A stretch of 64,000 nt of DNA from Acetobacter sicerae (GCF_011516765.1 NZ_JAAABN010000006.1:1-64000), one strand, 5' to 3'; counted from the first letter of the stretch, positions 8,814 to 17,875 are shown. The notes: generated by a model from the sequence alone, not told the origin. Numbers and translations are program-made.

Positions 8814-9035
8814 ATGCAAAACCAATTAACAATAATTATCGGCACCAACATGAAAAAAAGGCGCCAGGATCGCAGCCTGACGCTTGAGCAGCTCTCCGCG
8901 ATTTCTGGTATAGATAAAGAGCGCCTGAAACTTTTCGAAGACTGCAAGGCCAGACCTGATGCGGAAGAGCTGCTGGATATTTGCAAGGCTCTGGAAATAA
9001 GCATTTCAGACCTGCTGGATGTAAAATCCAACTAG
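8814..9035 (+). CDS. Small XRE-family helix-turn-helix regulator
   Basis: A 73-aa DNA-binding protein that is almost only an HTH domain: MKKRRQDRSLTLEQLSAISG, then KERLKLFEDCKARPDAEELLDICKALEISISDLLDV. This is the usual Cro/CI (XRE) fold. The ATG at 8814 with GGAAAAAATGG upstream fits best; an in-frame ATG at 8715 would add an unlikely hydrophobic leader. It lies in an AT-rich patch, divergent from the 67-aa gene, which could be its target. The stop codon abuts a run of ten C residues. Confidence 0.75.
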   Translation: MQNQLTIIIGTNMKKRRQDRSLTLEQLSAISGIDKERLKLFEDCKARPDAEELLDICKALEISISDLLDVKSN

Positions 9036-9045
9036 CCCCCCCCCC
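9036..9045. repeat. Homopolymer tract of ten C
   Basis: Ten consecutive C residues begin directly after the TAG stop of the XRE gene. Such tracts are prone to slippage in replication and in sequencing. Being outside the frame, length change would affect the 3' UTR rather than the protein. Confidence 0.9.
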
Positions 9046-9079
9046 TTGCAAACAGAACCAGAAACGCAAACGGTCTGAC

Positions 9080-9472
9080 CTATCCCTGATAGGAGGCGAT
9101 TTCGATCAGGTTCTGGTCGGGGTCATGGCAATAAACTGAGGTCACCGGGCCAAGCGCTCCGAGGCGGGCCACAGGACCTTCAACAACCTCCACACCGCAG
9201 CCTTTGAGATGGTCGATCACATCTGCACTGGCGACAGCCGCGATGAAACATAGATCATTGGTGCCGCAGGAAGCGAACTGAGCCGTCTCCCAGCCTTCCA
9301 TGCCTTCCGGCCGCAGATTGATCTTCTGACCACCGAACTTCAGAGCCGTGCGATTGTGACGGCCATATTCCTCACGTTCCATGCCCAGAACACGCTGATA
9401 CCAGGACGCCGAGACCTCAATATCACGGACAGTGAGAACAACGTGGTCCAGTCGATCAACGGTGAAGCGCAT
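9080..9472 (-). CDS. VOC-family protein (glyoxalase/dioxygenase superfamily)
   Basis: A 130-aa single-domain vicinal-oxygen-chelate protein. It begins with RLDHVVLTVRDIEVSASWYQRVLGM and ends with SVYCHDPDQNLIEIASY, the two beta-alpha-beta modules of the family. Metal-ligand candidates are the histidine in LDHVVL and the glutamate in LIEI. The substrate cannot be read from sequence: related proteins are annotated as glyoxalase, bleomycin-resistance or biphenyl-diol dioxygenase-like. It sits alone between the XRE gene and fumarase, all separated by gaps. Confidence 0.85.
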   Translation of the reverse strand: MRFTVDRLDHVVLTVRDIEVSASWYQRVLGMEREEYGRHNRTALKFGGQKINLRPEGMEGWETAQFASCGTNDLCFIAAVASADVIDHLKGCGVEVVEGPVARLGALGPVTSVYCHDPDQNLIEIASYQG

Positions 9473-9556
9473 GAGACAATGCCTTACTCTGAAGCGTATC
9501 CGCCTTGCGACGCCGAGGACATGGCGTCGCTTTCGTAATGTCTATTGAACGGCGTT

Positions 9557-9584
9557 GCCGGAGGAAAGCAAGCCCTCCTCCGGC
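9557..9584 (-). terminator. Hairpin downstream of fumarase
   Basis: GCCGGAGGA (9557-9565) pairs with TCCTCCGGC (9576-9584) with a 10-nt loop. It lies 22 bp past the fumarase stop on the minus strand; no strong T-run follows. Confidence 0.6.
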
Positions 9585-9605
9585 ACAGAGCAGATTATCG
9601 GCAGA

Positions 9606-11297
9606 TCAGGTCAGACCGGCGTAGAAGTCGTTGCCCTTGTCATCAATGACGATGAATGCAGGGAAATTCTCGACTTCGATCTTCCAAACCGCTTCCATGC
9701 CCAGTTCCGGATATTCCAGCACCTCGACCTTGCGGATGCAGTCCTTGGCCAGACGAGCCGCCGGACCACCGACCGAGCCGAGGTAGAACCCGCCATAGGT
9801 CTGGCAGGCGTCCTTCACGGCCTTGGAGCGGTTGCCCTTGGCCAGCATCACATAGGAACCGCCAGCCTTCTGGAGTTCGGCGACATACGAATCCATGCGG
9901 CCTGCTGTCGTCGGACCGAAGGAACCGGTCGGCATACCCGCCGGGGTCTTGGCCGGACCGGCGTAATAGACCGGATGGTCCTTGAGATACTGCGGCAGCC
10001 CCTCGCCCTTCTCCAGACGCTCCTTGAACTTGGCGTGGGCGATATCACGCGCCACGACCATCGTGCCGGTCAGGGACAGACGCGTCTTGACGGGATATTT
10101 CGACAGTTCCTTGCGGATCTCGTCCATCGGACGGTTGAGGTCGATGTTGACCGCCTCGCCTTCGAGATGTTCATCGGTCGTCTCGGGCAGGAAACGGGCA
10201 GGATCGTGCTCAAGCTGTTCGAGGAACACGCCTTCCGCCGTGATCTTCGCCTTCGCCTGACGGTCCGCCGAGCAGGACACACCGATGCCCACCGGGAAGG
10301 ATGCGCCGTGACGCGGCAGACGCACGACCCGCACGTCATGGCAGAAATACTTGCCACCGAACTGCGCGCCGATGCCTAGTTTCTGGGTCAGCTTCAGAAC
10401 TTCCGCTTCCATTTCCCTGTCACGGAACGCCTGCCCGTTTTCGTTCCCCTTGTCGGGCAGCGAATCGTAATAGTGCGTGGAGGCCATCTTGACGGTCTTG
10501 AGCGTCTGCTCGGCGGACATGCCGCCCAGCACGATGGCGAGATGATAAGGCGGACAGGCCGACGTGCCGAGGGTGCGGAGTTTGGTCTCCAGCCACTTGA
10601 GCAGCGTCTCCTTATTGAAGATCAGCGCCCGCGTTTCCTGAAACAGGAACGTCTTGTTGGCTGAACCGCCGCCCTTGGCGACGAACAGGAGGTCGTATTC
10701 CTCAGGGTGATAATCGCCCGGATTAGCGGCGATATCGACCTGCACGGGTAGGTTGGTGCCGGTGTTCTTCTCGTCGAAGATCGTCAGCGGCGCCATCTGT
10801 GAATAGCGCAGAGCCGTGGTCGTGTAGGTCTTGTAAACACCGCGGGCGAAGGCTTCGTCGTCATTGCCTTCGACCCAGATGCGCTGGCCTTTCTTGCCGA
10901 CGACAATGGCTGTGCCGGTATCCTGACACATCGGCAGCGCGCCACCAGCTGCGATGCAGGCGTTCTTCAGCAGGTCGAGCGCGACAAACCGGTCATTGTC
11001 GGACGCTTCCGGGTCCTTGAGGATGTTGGCGAGCGACTGGAGATGCGAGGGCCGCAGCAGATGGGCGATATCGTTGAACGCCTCCGCCGCCAGCGCGGAC
11101 AGGGTTTCCGGCTCGACATGCAGGATGGTTTTGTCACCGACCTTCGATGTGCTGACCCCACCGAGATCGAGCTTGCGGTAGGGAGTTTCATCCTTGCCCA
11201 ACTGAAACAGCGGGGCATAGGAAAAATCCTTGATCGCTGGCGTCTTGAACGCAGCCTTCTGCGCCGGAGCTTTTGGCGCGGTGGTGTCAGCAGTCAT
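9606..11297 (-). CDS. Fumarate hydratase, class I (iron-sulfur type)
   Basis: A 563-aa two-domain class I fumarase, which interconverts fumarate and malate in the TCA cycle. The N-terminal alpha-hydrolyase domain carries [18 protein letters not shown] with Cys124 as one [4Fe-4S] ligand; further cysteines lie in [11 protein letters not shown] and GVSCSADRQ. The beta domain follows ([23 protein letters not shown], then [11 protein letters not shown]). Length fits the FumA/FumB type of about 550 aa rather than the two-subunit form. It is oxygen-sensitive in known members. sspB lies 43 bp upstream on the same strand, so the two may share a transcript. Confidence 0.94.
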   Translation of the reverse strand: MTADTTAPKAPAQKAAFKTPAIKDFSYAPLFQLGKDETPYRKLDLGGVSTSKVGDKTILHVEPETLSALAAEAFNDIAHLLRPSHLQSLANILKDPEASDNDRFVALDLLKNACIAAGGALPMCQDTGTAIVVGKKGQRIWVEGNDDEAFARGVYKTYTTTALRYSQMAPLTIFDEKNTGTNLPVQVDIAANPGDYHPEEYDLLFVAKGGGSANKTFLFQETRALIFNKETLLKWLETKLRTLGTSACPPYHLAIVLGGMSAEQTLKTVKMASTHYYDSLPDKGNENGQAFRDREMEAEVLKLTQKLGIGAQFGGKYFCHDVRVVRLPRHGASFPVGIGVSCSADRQAKAKITAEGVFLEQLEHDPARFLPETTDEHLEGEAVNIDLNRPMDEIRKELSKYPVKTRLSLTGTMVVARDIAHAKFKERLEKGEGLPQYLKDHPVYYAGPAKTPAGMPTGSFGPTTAGRMDSYVAELQKAGGSYVMLAKGNRSKAVKDACQTYGGFYLGSVGGPAARLAKDCIRKVEVLEYPELGMEAVWKIEVENFPAFIVIDDKGNDFYAGLT

Positions 11298-11339
11298 CGT
11301 CTCAGTCTCCGATCGGGCGTCCGGCTGGGCCTTGCGGCG

Positions 11340-11876
11340 TCAGTTCGGTTTCGGGCCCTTTTTACGAAAAGCATCGAGACTCACGACAGCGGCGTCCCCT
11401 TTCGGAGCCAGATCTTCCGGCTCTGTTTCAGGAACAGTCTCCGCCTCCACCACTTCCGCTTCGTGCTGGGCTTTTTCCGTCGGGTTGAAGCGCATTGAAA
11501 GCTGGATGTGGGGGTCCGCGAAGCCGGTGATGGCCGCCACCGGGATCGTGAGTATCGAACCGACTCCTCCGAAGGACAGGCCGACCGAAACGCAGCGCTG
11601 TTCACGGTCCACTTTCAGATCCCAGAACTGATGCTGCAACACGATCGTCATCTCATGCGGATACTGGGCGCGCAGACGCGATGGAATATCCACGCCCGGC
11701 CAGTCGGTCCGGAAAGACAGATAGAAATGATGCTCGCCTGCAAGCCCTTCGCGGCTCACATGTTCGAGCGCACGCAGCATGACTTCGCGATAGGCGTCTT
11801 CCATCCAGACGTCATACGGCAGCATGCTCTCCGGCAGATCGCCGCCCGGTCCGCTGCCATCCTGATTGTCGGTCAT
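11340..11876 (-). CDS. sspB: ClpXP adaptor SspB, alphaproteobacterial type
   Basis: A 178-aa protein with the SspB core: LPYDVWMEDAYREVMLRALEHV, GEHHFYLSFRTDWPGVDIP, LRAQYPHEMTIVLQHQFWDL and VGLSFGGVGSILTIPVAAITGFADP. The long acidic, charged tail ending in a basic patch (FRKKGPKPN) resembles the flexible ClpX-binding tail. SspB tethers ssrA-tagged proteins to ClpXP for degradation. It is encoded 170 bp downstream of the permuted tmRNA gene on the same strand, so the tag RNA and its adaptor are linked. Confidence 0.88.
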   Translation of the reverse strand: MTDNQDGSGPGGDLPESMLPYDVWMEDAYREVMLRALEHVSREGLAGEHHFYLSFRTDWPGVDIPSRLRAQYPHEMTIVLQHQFWDLKVDREQRCVSVGLSFGGVGSILTIPVAAITGFADPHIQLSMRFNPTEKAQHEAEVVEAETVPETEPEDLAPKGDAAVVSLDAFRKKGPKPN

Positions 11877-12049
11877 GGAAAAATCCCCTGTCTTCTGCCC
11901 GCTCTATAGTGTGGCGCCTGTATACCACACCTGTCCCGTGAAAGGTTATCTCGGCGGCATGGATGAGGCAAAGACAGAAGGAAGGCAACCCACCTGCAGC
12001 ACTGTATGGTCACAGAGAGGTGAAGCTGATCGAGTGGATTATTCTCTGA

Positions 12050-12340
12050 GGTGGGAGGGCTTCTGTTGCCCGGTGCCCTCCCGAACCGCGCTTATCGCTT
12101 ATGCAGCGACAGCGAGCACCTCTGAGTTATCGTTGGCACTTGTAAGTTAGCCCGATGACGGCGGTACAATGCCGGGCAAAAGGAAAGTCTTTACCACGCG
12201 TGTCGAGCCTGTTTCGTCCCCACAATCCCGAACTGGCCGGGAGTTTTCTTGGTGGAGACGCCGGGTACCGCCCCCGGGTCCACAACGCTTATTCCAAATT
12301 CCGTTTATCGCCATAGCCAAGGGTCGAACCCTCCTGCACT
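12050..12340 (-). ncRNA. ssrA: Circularly permuted two-piece tmRNA (ssrA)
   Basis: On the minus strand the order is acceptor piece, spacer, coding piece. The acceptor piece ends GTCTCCACCA with CCA at 12252-12250. After a 28-nt spacer the coding piece begins GGGGACGAAACAGGCTCGAC at 12221. Its first 7 bases pair with CGTCTCC of the acceptor piece, including a G3-U70 wobble, the alanine identity pair. A 12-codon tag frame lies inside, and a hairpin (12053-12060 with 12075-12082) closes the coding piece. tmRNA frees stalled ribosomes and tags their products. Both outer ends are approximate, and processing sites are inferred from the known permuted tmRNAs of alphaproteobacteria. Confidence 0.92.
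12099..12137 (-). other. tmRNA tag reading frame (ANDNSEVLAVAA)
   Basis: The frame starts at the GCC resume codon and reads ANDNSEVLAVAA then TAA. Together with the charged alanine the tag is AANDNSEVLAVAA. The AANDN start and AVAA end match alphaproteobacterial tags; the middle is shorter than the Caulobacter tag. Confidence 0.9.
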
Positions 12341-12344
12341 CATG

Positions 12345-12373
12345 AAGATAGGGATATGACTTCTTTTCCGCAA
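12345..12373 (-). promoter_or_regulatory. Predicted sigma-70 promoter of ssrA
   Basis: On the minus strand TTGCGG (12373-12368) is followed after 17 bp by TATCTT (12350-12345), placing transcription start near 12338, just before the acceptor piece. Confidence 0.55.
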
Positions 12374-12444
12374 GGTCTTTGTAAAAATCCTCAGACCCAT
12401 AACACTCCCCTGCTCAATATCTCTTTCAAAAATATCAGTGCATC

Positions 12445-13374
12445 ATGCAGACCATCGACCATAGAGAGCGACGTGAAAAGACAGAGCGAGCAGCCGATAT
12501 GACGTCTAAGTGGGCTATTCCTTCCGCGCTTGACTGCCCGCTTCCGCGCAACGTCATCAGACAGACCCCCATAGACCCCGTCATGCGCTGGGCGCTGTAT
12601 CTCCTGTTGCTGATGAGTTTCCTCTTGATGGGAGTGCTTTTTCTCGGCGAATATCTAGCGCTTCATCGCTGGGAAACACATGGTCAAGTTACGACTGCCA
12701 TTATCGAAGACGCCCATACTGTCGTGGAACACCGACGAAACCGGAGCGACTGGCGGTGCGTGATAAACTATTCATACGCTACAACGGACAGAACATATAT
12801 TCGAGGAAAAGACAGCGGTCCGCTTGAGGATGGTTGTCAGAGCGAAATTGGTAAAACCATCAGCGTTCGCTATCTGCGCGAGCAACCCGAGGAAAGCATT
12901 CCGACGTCCACTATTGCCACTTTGAAACGACAAGGAGTCATTCTGATCATCTCTGCAGTCGGCTGTATTGGTTTTCTCATTATTTGCGTCCGATGCGCCC
13001 TCTTTCTGTTTTCCCAAAAAGAAAAACGACTTCTCGCATGGGGCACACCAGTAGCTGGCACGATTTACAAATCCTGTATTTTCCGACGTAAAGGCGTACT
13101 TTATCTGAGAATCTGGTGCCGATATTCTAGTCAGGATGGGCGTGCCCACACAGTCCGACGCACATTTTCACTATTTGACCAGATTTTACTGTTTAATCAG
13201 AGAGATAAGAGTTGCAGTATCCTGAAAAAATTTCAGGACAACACAACAGTTCTTTATGATCCTACGCACCCTTGGCTCGCAGCGCTTTATCCTTTGGAAA
13301 TTTTCAAAATTAACGAGTCTGCTCCACGACATCAGACACCAATCCCTGCGAAAGAGGATGCTCCCATTTCCTGA
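12445..13374 (+). CDS. DUF3592-like membrane protein
   Basis: A 309-aa protein of unknown function with two transmembrane helices (about residues 48-70 and 166-190). Each is followed by a soluble beta-rich part: the first contains GQVTTAIIEDAHTVVEH and YSYATTDRTYIRGKDS, the second GTPVAGTIYKSCIF and CRYSSQDGRAHTVRRTF. This doubled pattern of helix plus beta module with VLYDPTHPWLAALYP is typical of DUF3592 proteins. Start is uncertain: there is no good ribosome-binding site at 12445, and an in-frame ATG at 12499 would also keep both helices. It stands alone between ssrA and thyX. Confidence 0.65.
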   Translation: MQTIDHRERREKTERAADMTSKWAIPSALDCPLPRNVIRQTPIDPVMRWALYLLLLMSFLLMGVLFLGEYLALHRWETHGQVTTAIIEDAHTVVEHRRNRSDWRCVINYSYATTDRTYIRGKDSGPLEDGCQSEIGKTISVRYLREQPEESIPTSTIATLKRQGVILIISAVGCIGFLIICVRCALFLFSQKEKRLLAWGTPVAGTIYKSCIFRRKGVLYLRIWCRYSSQDGRAHTVRRTFSLFDQILLFNQRDKSCSILKKFQDNTTVLYDPTHPWLAALYPLEIFKINESAPRHQTPIPAKEDAPIS

Positions 13375-13504
13375 TCAAAAAAATAAATCAAAACCATTTT
13401 CCTGTCCTCACACCTATAATTCAATTCCCGCCGTGTGCTAGGGCCACTCAACCACGACTGCGGGCCACGCAGCCACCCGATTCAGACCCAAGATACAAGG
13501 CCGG

Positions 13505-14419
13505 ATGACCATGCCCCTGACCGACGCACAGCGCACAGAAATCGAAGAGCATGGCCAGACAACCGCCACGACCAAACGCCCGACCGTGTCCGCGCTGGAA
13601 GACATTCTCTTCAAGGCGCATCCGGTTCTGGACCACGGCTTCGTCCGTGTGATCGACTATATGGGCGACGATGCCGCCATCGTGCAGGCCGCCCGCGTGT
13701 CCTATGGACGCGGCACCCGCAAGGTCTCGGAAGATACCGGTCTGATCCGCTATCTGATGCGGCATCGCCACTCGACCCCGTTCGAGATGTGCGAGATCAA
13801 ATTCCACATCAAACTGCCGATCTTTATCGCCCGTCAGTGGATTCGTCATCGCACGGCCAACGTGAACGAATATTCCGCGCGCTACTCGATCCTCGACCGG
13901 GAGTTCTATCTCCCCTCCCCCGAGCATATGGCCGCCCAGAGCGCCAGCAACCGTCAGGGTCGCGGCGATGTGCTGGACGCCGAGACCGCCGCAAAAGTCA
14001 TGGACCTGCTGCGCGAAGACGCCATCCGTTGCTACGACACTTACGAAAATCTGCTCGACACCGACAACGGACCGGGTCTGGCGCGTGAACTGGCGCGGAT
14101 GAACCTGACGCTGAACACCTACACCCAGTGGTACTGGAAGGTGGATCTGCACAATCTGATGCACTTCCTGTCCCTGCGCATCGATCCGCACGCTCAGTAT
14201 GAAATTCGCGTCTACGCTGAAGTCATGCTGTCCATGCTCGAAGCATGGGTGCCCATCGCCGCCTCGGCGTTCAAGGAATATCGTGTCGGCGCGGTAACGT
14301 TCTCGGCCACCATGGTCGCTCTTCTTCGCAAGATGCTGGCGGGCGAGACCGTGACGCAGGAAAATTCCGGCCTGTCACGCCGCGAATGGGACGAGTTCCA
14401 GAAGGTGCTGCATGGCTGA
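13505..14419 (+). CDS. thyX: FAD-dependent thymidylate synthase ThyX
   Basis: A 304-aa flavin-dependent thymidylate synthase that makes dTMP from dUMP with methylenetetrahydrofolate and NADPH. The ThyX signature R114-H-R-x7-S124 ([15 protein letters not shown]) is intact. Other conserved parts are ARVSYGRGT and the C-terminal [22 protein letters not shown] second ATG two codons in is possible. The last 8 bp overlap the next small gene, so the two are translationally linked. Confidence 0.96.
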   Translation: MTMPLTDAQRTEIEEHGQTTATTKRPTVSALEDILFKAHPVLDHGFVRVIDYMGDDAAIVQAARVSYGRGTRKVSEDTGLIRYLMRHRHSTPFEMCEIKFHIKLPIFIARQWIRHRTANVNEYSARYSILDREFYLPSPEHMAAQSASNRQGRGDVLDAETAAKVMDLLREDAIRCYDTYENLLDTDNGPGLARELARMNLTLNTYTQWYWKVDLHNLMHFLSLRIDPHAQYEIRVYAEVMLSMLEAWVPIAASAFKEYRVGAVTFSATMVALLRKMLAGETVTQENSGLSRREWDEFQKVLHG

Positions 14420-14651
14420 GGAGGATACGCTTTTCCAGCCTTCTTCCGGGAAGACGCCGGAAAAGCGTCCAGTCCGCAAGTTACCCACCTTTACGCCATT
14501 CGTCGTTGCGGCCGCCTTGCTTGTGATTGTCTGGGGCGTCCTGACATTCGCCTTTCCGTCCAGCCCCGACAGTCTTCCCGCGTCGACGATATTAAAGAAC
14601 ACCCTGCACTCTCTGACGCACGACGACGCGAAGTCCGATCAACATCAGTAA
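14412..14651 (+). CDS. Small single-pass membrane protein downstream of thyX
   Basis: A 79-aa protein of unknown function: a charged N-terminal part (residues 1-27), one transmembrane helix (about 28-48, [21 protein letters not shown]) and a short polar tail. Topology would be N-inside. It starts inside thyX (overlap 8 bp) with an AAGG ribosome-binding site, which argues that it is real and made together with ThyX. Confidence 0.65.
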   Translation: MAEEDTLFQPSSGKTPEKRPVRKLPTFTPFVVAAALLVIVWGVLTFAFPSSPDSLPASTILKNTLHSLTHDDAKSDQHQ

Positions 14652-14784
14652 AGATACAGTGAAGGCGGTTCTGTAAAAACTGCCCGGCTATCAACATAAA
14701 ATATAAACATTGTCCCTGATTCTGCGTTATGGCTGAAAGTGGTCCTGTGCCTGCAGGCATGTACGTATTCATTTCAAGGACAAC

Positions 14785-15975
14785 ATGCTCTTCAAAACGC
14801 TTTCCGGCTCGACAATAGTCGGCCTGTGCGCGCTCTTCGCGTGCACCTTCACTGCCCTGACAAGTGAAGTCGCCCCTGTCGGCCTTCTCGTCGACATGGC
14901 GCAGGCCTTTCATATTCAGGAAGGTCAGGCAGGACTGGCGGTCAGCGCCTTCGCCCTCATGGTGGCTTTCGGCGCTGTGCCGCTGACCATCGCCACGGGC
15001 AAAATGGACCGCAAGATGCTGGTGCTGGTCTCTCTCGGCGGCTACATCGTCTCCAATCTGGTTGTCGCGCTGGCGCCCAGCTTTCTTGTCCTCTGCATGG
15101 GGCGCATGATCGGGGGGCTCGCCCATGCGGTGCTGATGTCCGTCGTCGCGGCCTACGCCGCGCGTCTCGTTCCACCGGAGATGACAGGACGCGCCATTTC
15201 CTTTGTCTACGGCGGCACGTCTCTCGGCGCGATCCTTGGAGTGCCAGGGTCAGCCGCGATCGGACATTTCGCCAGTTGGCGCATCGCCATGTTCATCATG
15301 ACAGGGCTGGCAGTCATCCTTCTGGTCTTCATCGCCATCAAACTGCCGCCCGTCGCGGCCCCATCCTCCTCCGTGCCCGGCGGTGTTCCGACCATCCGTT
15401 CCCGCGAGGCCTTTCGGAACTTCGGTCTTGTCGTGCTTGTGAACGTTGTCTTCTTCTTTGCGCACAACCTGCTCTACACCTATGTGACGCCCCTTCTCCT
15501 GCAACATGGTGTCGCTGAAAACGATCTCAGCGTTGTTCTGCTCATCACCGGCAGCCTCAGTATCGTCGGACTATGGATGGCGAGTCTGATGGTGGATCGT
15601 TGCCCGGCTCTGGGGCTGCTATGTGCTGGCGGCCTGATGCTGGTCGGCATGGGGCTGATGGCCGGACATATTCTGACAGGCTGGGAGTGCGTCGTCGCCA
15701 TCGCCATCTGGTGTATCGGCTTCTCCGCCATCGTGCCGTTCGTGATGTCGGGCGCCATTCGCGCCAACGCAACACAGGCTGACGTTGCGGGAGCAGCCGT
15801 CAACAGCGCCAGCAATGTGGGTATTCTGCTGGGATCAGCAACAGGCGGTCAGATCCTGTCCCTCGCCGGGTTCAGTGTGCTGACGCCTGTATCGCTCTCG
15901 ATCGTGGTCCTGGGCATCGCAATCGGCCTCGCCAGCACGAAAGCTTTCCCCTGGAAGCTGGCGAACAGTCACTGA
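14785..15975 (+). CDS. MFS transporter (AraJ/DHA1-like efflux)
   Basis: A 396-aa major facilitator with about 12 hydrophobic helices. The first half has VAPVGLLVDMAQAFHIQEGQ and GRMIGGLAHAVLMSVVAAYAARLVPPEMTGRA, typical of the DHA1 drug or sugar efflux branch near AraJ/YdhP. The substrate cannot be told. AAGGACAAC lies just before the ATG. It is followed by a strong terminator and then the Zur-like box of the zinc GTPase gene. Confidence 0.87.
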   Translation: MLFKTLSGSTIVGLCALFACTFTALTSEVAPVGLLVDMAQAFHIQEGQAGLAVSAFALMVAFGAVPLTIATGKMDRKMLVLVSLGGYIVSNLVVALAPSFLVLCMGRMIGGLAHAVLMSVVAAYAARLVPPEMTGRAISFVYGGTSLGAILGVPGSAAIGHFASWRIAMFIMTGLAVILLVFIAIKLPPVAAPSSSVPGGVPTIRSREAFRNFGLVVLVNVVFFFAHNLLYTYVTPLLLQHGVAENDLSVVLLITGSLSIVGLWMASLMVDRCPALGLLCAGGLMLVGMGLMAGHILTGWECVVAIAIWCIGFSAIVPFVMSGAIRANATQADVAGAAVNSASNVGILLGSATGGQILSLAGFSVLTPVSLSIVVLGIAIGLASTKAFPWKLANSH

Positions 15976-15994
15976 TCGGGCCAGCCATTTCGCC

Positions 15995-16026
15995 GGGAAC
16001 ACAAGCGGATGCTGGTTTGTGTTCCC
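15995..16026 (+). terminator. Rho-independent terminator after the MFS gene
   Basis: GGGAACACAA (15995-16004) pairs with TTGTGTTCCC (16017-16026), a 10-bp stem with a 12-nt loop, followed by a T-rich stretch (ATATTTCTTT). Confidence 0.8.
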
Positions 16027-16087
16027 ATATTTCTTTCCGAAAAATTGCTCGTTCCTCATTCATCTCAATTCGATATTCGCTACGTAT

Positions 16088-16107
16088 TGTTATGTTATAA
16101 CATAACA
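16088..16107. promoter_or_regulatory. Perfect 20-bp palindrome, candidate Zur box
   Basis: TGTTATGTTATAACATAACA is a perfect dyad, 42 bp upstream of a COG0523 GTPase gene. Zur sites in proteobacteria share the TGTTATaatATAACA type core. Zinc-starvation control of the GTPase gene follows from this by inference. Confidence 0.75.
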
Positions 16108-16148
16108 TATAATGATCATCAGATCATAAGCGAAGAGATGAGGCCGTC

Positions 16149-17372
16149 ATGGGTGAAAGACTTCCGGTAACCGTGCTTTCCGGCTTTCTGGGAGCGGGCA
16201 AAACCACGCTTCTCAACCATGTTCTGAACAACCGGGAAGGCCGGAAGGTCGCCGTGATCGTCAACGACATGAGCGACGTGAACATCGACGCCGATCTGGT
16301 GCGCGGCGGCAGCGATCTGTCCCGCACGAACGAAACGCTGGTCGAAATGAGCAATGGCTGCATCTGCTGCACACTGCGTGACGATCTGCTTCAGGAAGTC
16401 CGGCGGCTCGCAGAGAAAGGTCGCTTCGACTACCTCCTGATTGAATCGACCGGCATTGCGGAGCCTCTTCCCGTCGCAGCCACCTTCGAATTTCGTGATG
16501 AAGCCGGAGAGAGCCTGTCCGACATCGCGCGGCTCGACACAATGGTGACGGTCGTGGACGCCGCGAACCTCCTGAAAGACTACAGTTCTACAGATTTCCT
16601 GCACGACCGGGGCGAGACTGCCGGCGACGGCGACGAGCGGGCACTGGTCGATCTGCTGGTCGAACAGATCGAGTTCGCGGATGTCGTGGTGCTGAACAAG
16701 GTTTCAAGCGCCACGCCGGAACAATGCGATGCGGCCAGAAAGATCATTCAGGCGCTCAACGCCGATGCGGACATCATCGAAGCGGATCACGGCATCGTCT
16801 CCTGCGCTCAGATTCTGGACACCCACCGTTTCGACTATGATAAGGCCCATAAACACCCACTTTGGTACAAGGAACTGTTCGAATTTCAGAGCCACGTTCC
16901 AGAAACCGAAGAATATGGCATCCACACCTTTGTCTGGCGGGCGCGACGTCCTTTGGTGCCGGAGCGATTCAAAGCCTTCATCGACAGCATGTGGCCGGGT
17001 GTCATCCGGGCAAAAGGCCATTTCTGGCTGGCGACACGCCCCGAATGGGTGGGCGAACTGGGTCAGGCGGGCGCACTGGTCCGCACACAGGCGCTGGGGC
17101 GCTGGTGGGTCACCATTCCCAGGGATCACTGGCCGGACAGTGATGAATGGCGCGATCATGTTTTCTCGAAATGGGACCCGGTTTACGGGGATCGACGACA
17201 GGAAATCGTCTTTATCGGCACATCAGAGATGGATGAGGTCGCCATCGCAGCAGCGCTGAACGCCTGCCTTGTGCCTGACCTGAAGGCAGACCGGTTCGAT
17301 CCGCTGCTTTTTGCGCACCTGCCAGATCCTTTCCCTGTCTGGGGGCAGCAGGAGGCGCTGGAAGATGCCTGA
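16149..17372 (+). CDS. COG0523/CobW-family GTPase, ZigA-like zinc chaperone
   Basis: A 407-aa G3E GTPase. Walker A is [14 protein letters not shown] (residues 11-24), the metal motif C71-I-C-C74 (NGCICCTL) is intact, and [11 protein letters not shown] and VVLNKV supply the guanine-site region. The C-terminal CobW_C domain contains [14 protein letters not shown] and [10 protein letters not shown]. Family members hand zinc to client proteins under zinc limitation; some serve cobalt or nitrile hydratase instead. The palindrome 42 bp upstream favours zinc. Its stop overlaps the start of the next gene. Confidence 0.88.
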   Translation: MGERLPVTVLSGFLGAGKTTLLNHVLNNREGRKVAVIVNDMSDVNIDADLVRGGSDLSRTNETLVEMSNGCICCTLRDDLLQEVRRLAEKGRFDYLLIESTGIAEPLPVAATFEFRDEAGESLSDIARLDTMVTVVDAANLLKDYSSTDFLHDRGETAGDGDERALVDLLVEQIEFADVVVLNKVSSATPEQCDAARKIIQALNADADIIEADHGIVSCAQILDTHRFDYDKAHKHPLWYKELFEFQSHVPETEEYGIHTFVWRARRPLVPERFKAFIDSMWPGVIRAKGHFWLATRPEWVGELGQAGALVRTQALGRWWVTIPRDHWPDSDEWRDHVFSKWDPVYGDRRQEIVFIGTSEMDEVAIAAALNACLVPDLKADRFDPLLFAHLPDPFPVWGQQEALEDA

Positions 17373-17697
17373 CATCGCTGCCAACAACGAACGGACATTC
17401 CGCCACGAGATGTGGCGTCGTTACGACGGGGATGACTGGGCGGCCTTTGACGCCCTGCCCGCGAGCATCCGCAGGCGCGTGACGGAACATGCTTACGATG
17501 CCTGGTCGGTCAACGTGATGATCCTGTGGCGACACTACAAGGGAATTTACGGACGCACGGCAAGGGCCGAGCGCGCGCTGCTACGCTATCTTGATTATTG
17601 CGAGCGGCTGGAACGGGAAGCTTTCGCCGCACGCTACGGCGAGACATATGGCATGACCCTGCCTCATGACGCGGCGGATGTAACGGTTCTGCGGTAA
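17365..17697 (+). CDS. Small conserved protein coupled to the zinc GTPase (DUF6525-like)
   Basis: A 110-aa soluble protein without a recognised catalytic motif. It contains [29 protein letters not shown] and WRHYKG, then a helical C-terminus; the FDALP...RRRV pattern resembles DUF6525, but I am not sure. ATG lies 8 bp inside the GTPase stop region (ATGCCTGA overlap), so it is translated with the GTPase and is probably part of the same response. Its role is unknown. Confidence 0.6.
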   Translation: MPDIAANNERTFRHEMWRRYDGDDWAAFDALPASIRRRVTEHAYDAWSVNVMILWRHYKGIYGRTARAERALLRYLDYCERLEREAFAARYGETYGMTLPHDAADVTVLR

Positions 17698-17847
17698 AGG
17701 TAAAATGACCATAGTCTGAAGATGGTCAGGGCACATTCTTATCCGCGCCGTTCCGCAGCGCGCAGGCGGAAGCGAAGGCTCGGTGCCTGCTCATGTCAAT
17801 GCAGGGTGACAGTTTTTCAGGGTTTTATCCCTGTTTGTTAAAATAAA

Positions 17848-17875
17848 CGGGCGCACAGAAATGTCCGTGCGCCCG
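17848..17875 (-). terminator. Terminator of the HtrA protease gene
   Basis: CGGGCGCAC (17848-17856) pairs with GTGCGCCCG (17867-17875); on the minus strand it is followed by TTTATTTTAA. It lies about 54 bp past the htrA stop. Confidence 0.8.

Noticed and set aside
9555..10379. 274-codon plus frame over fumarase
   Set aside because: Antisense to a well supported fumarase; no family motif in the plus frame.
13435..14088. 217-codon frame overlapping thyX in another frame
   Set aside because: ThyX motif is in the other frame; this one is rich in Arg, His and Pro, typical of a shadow.
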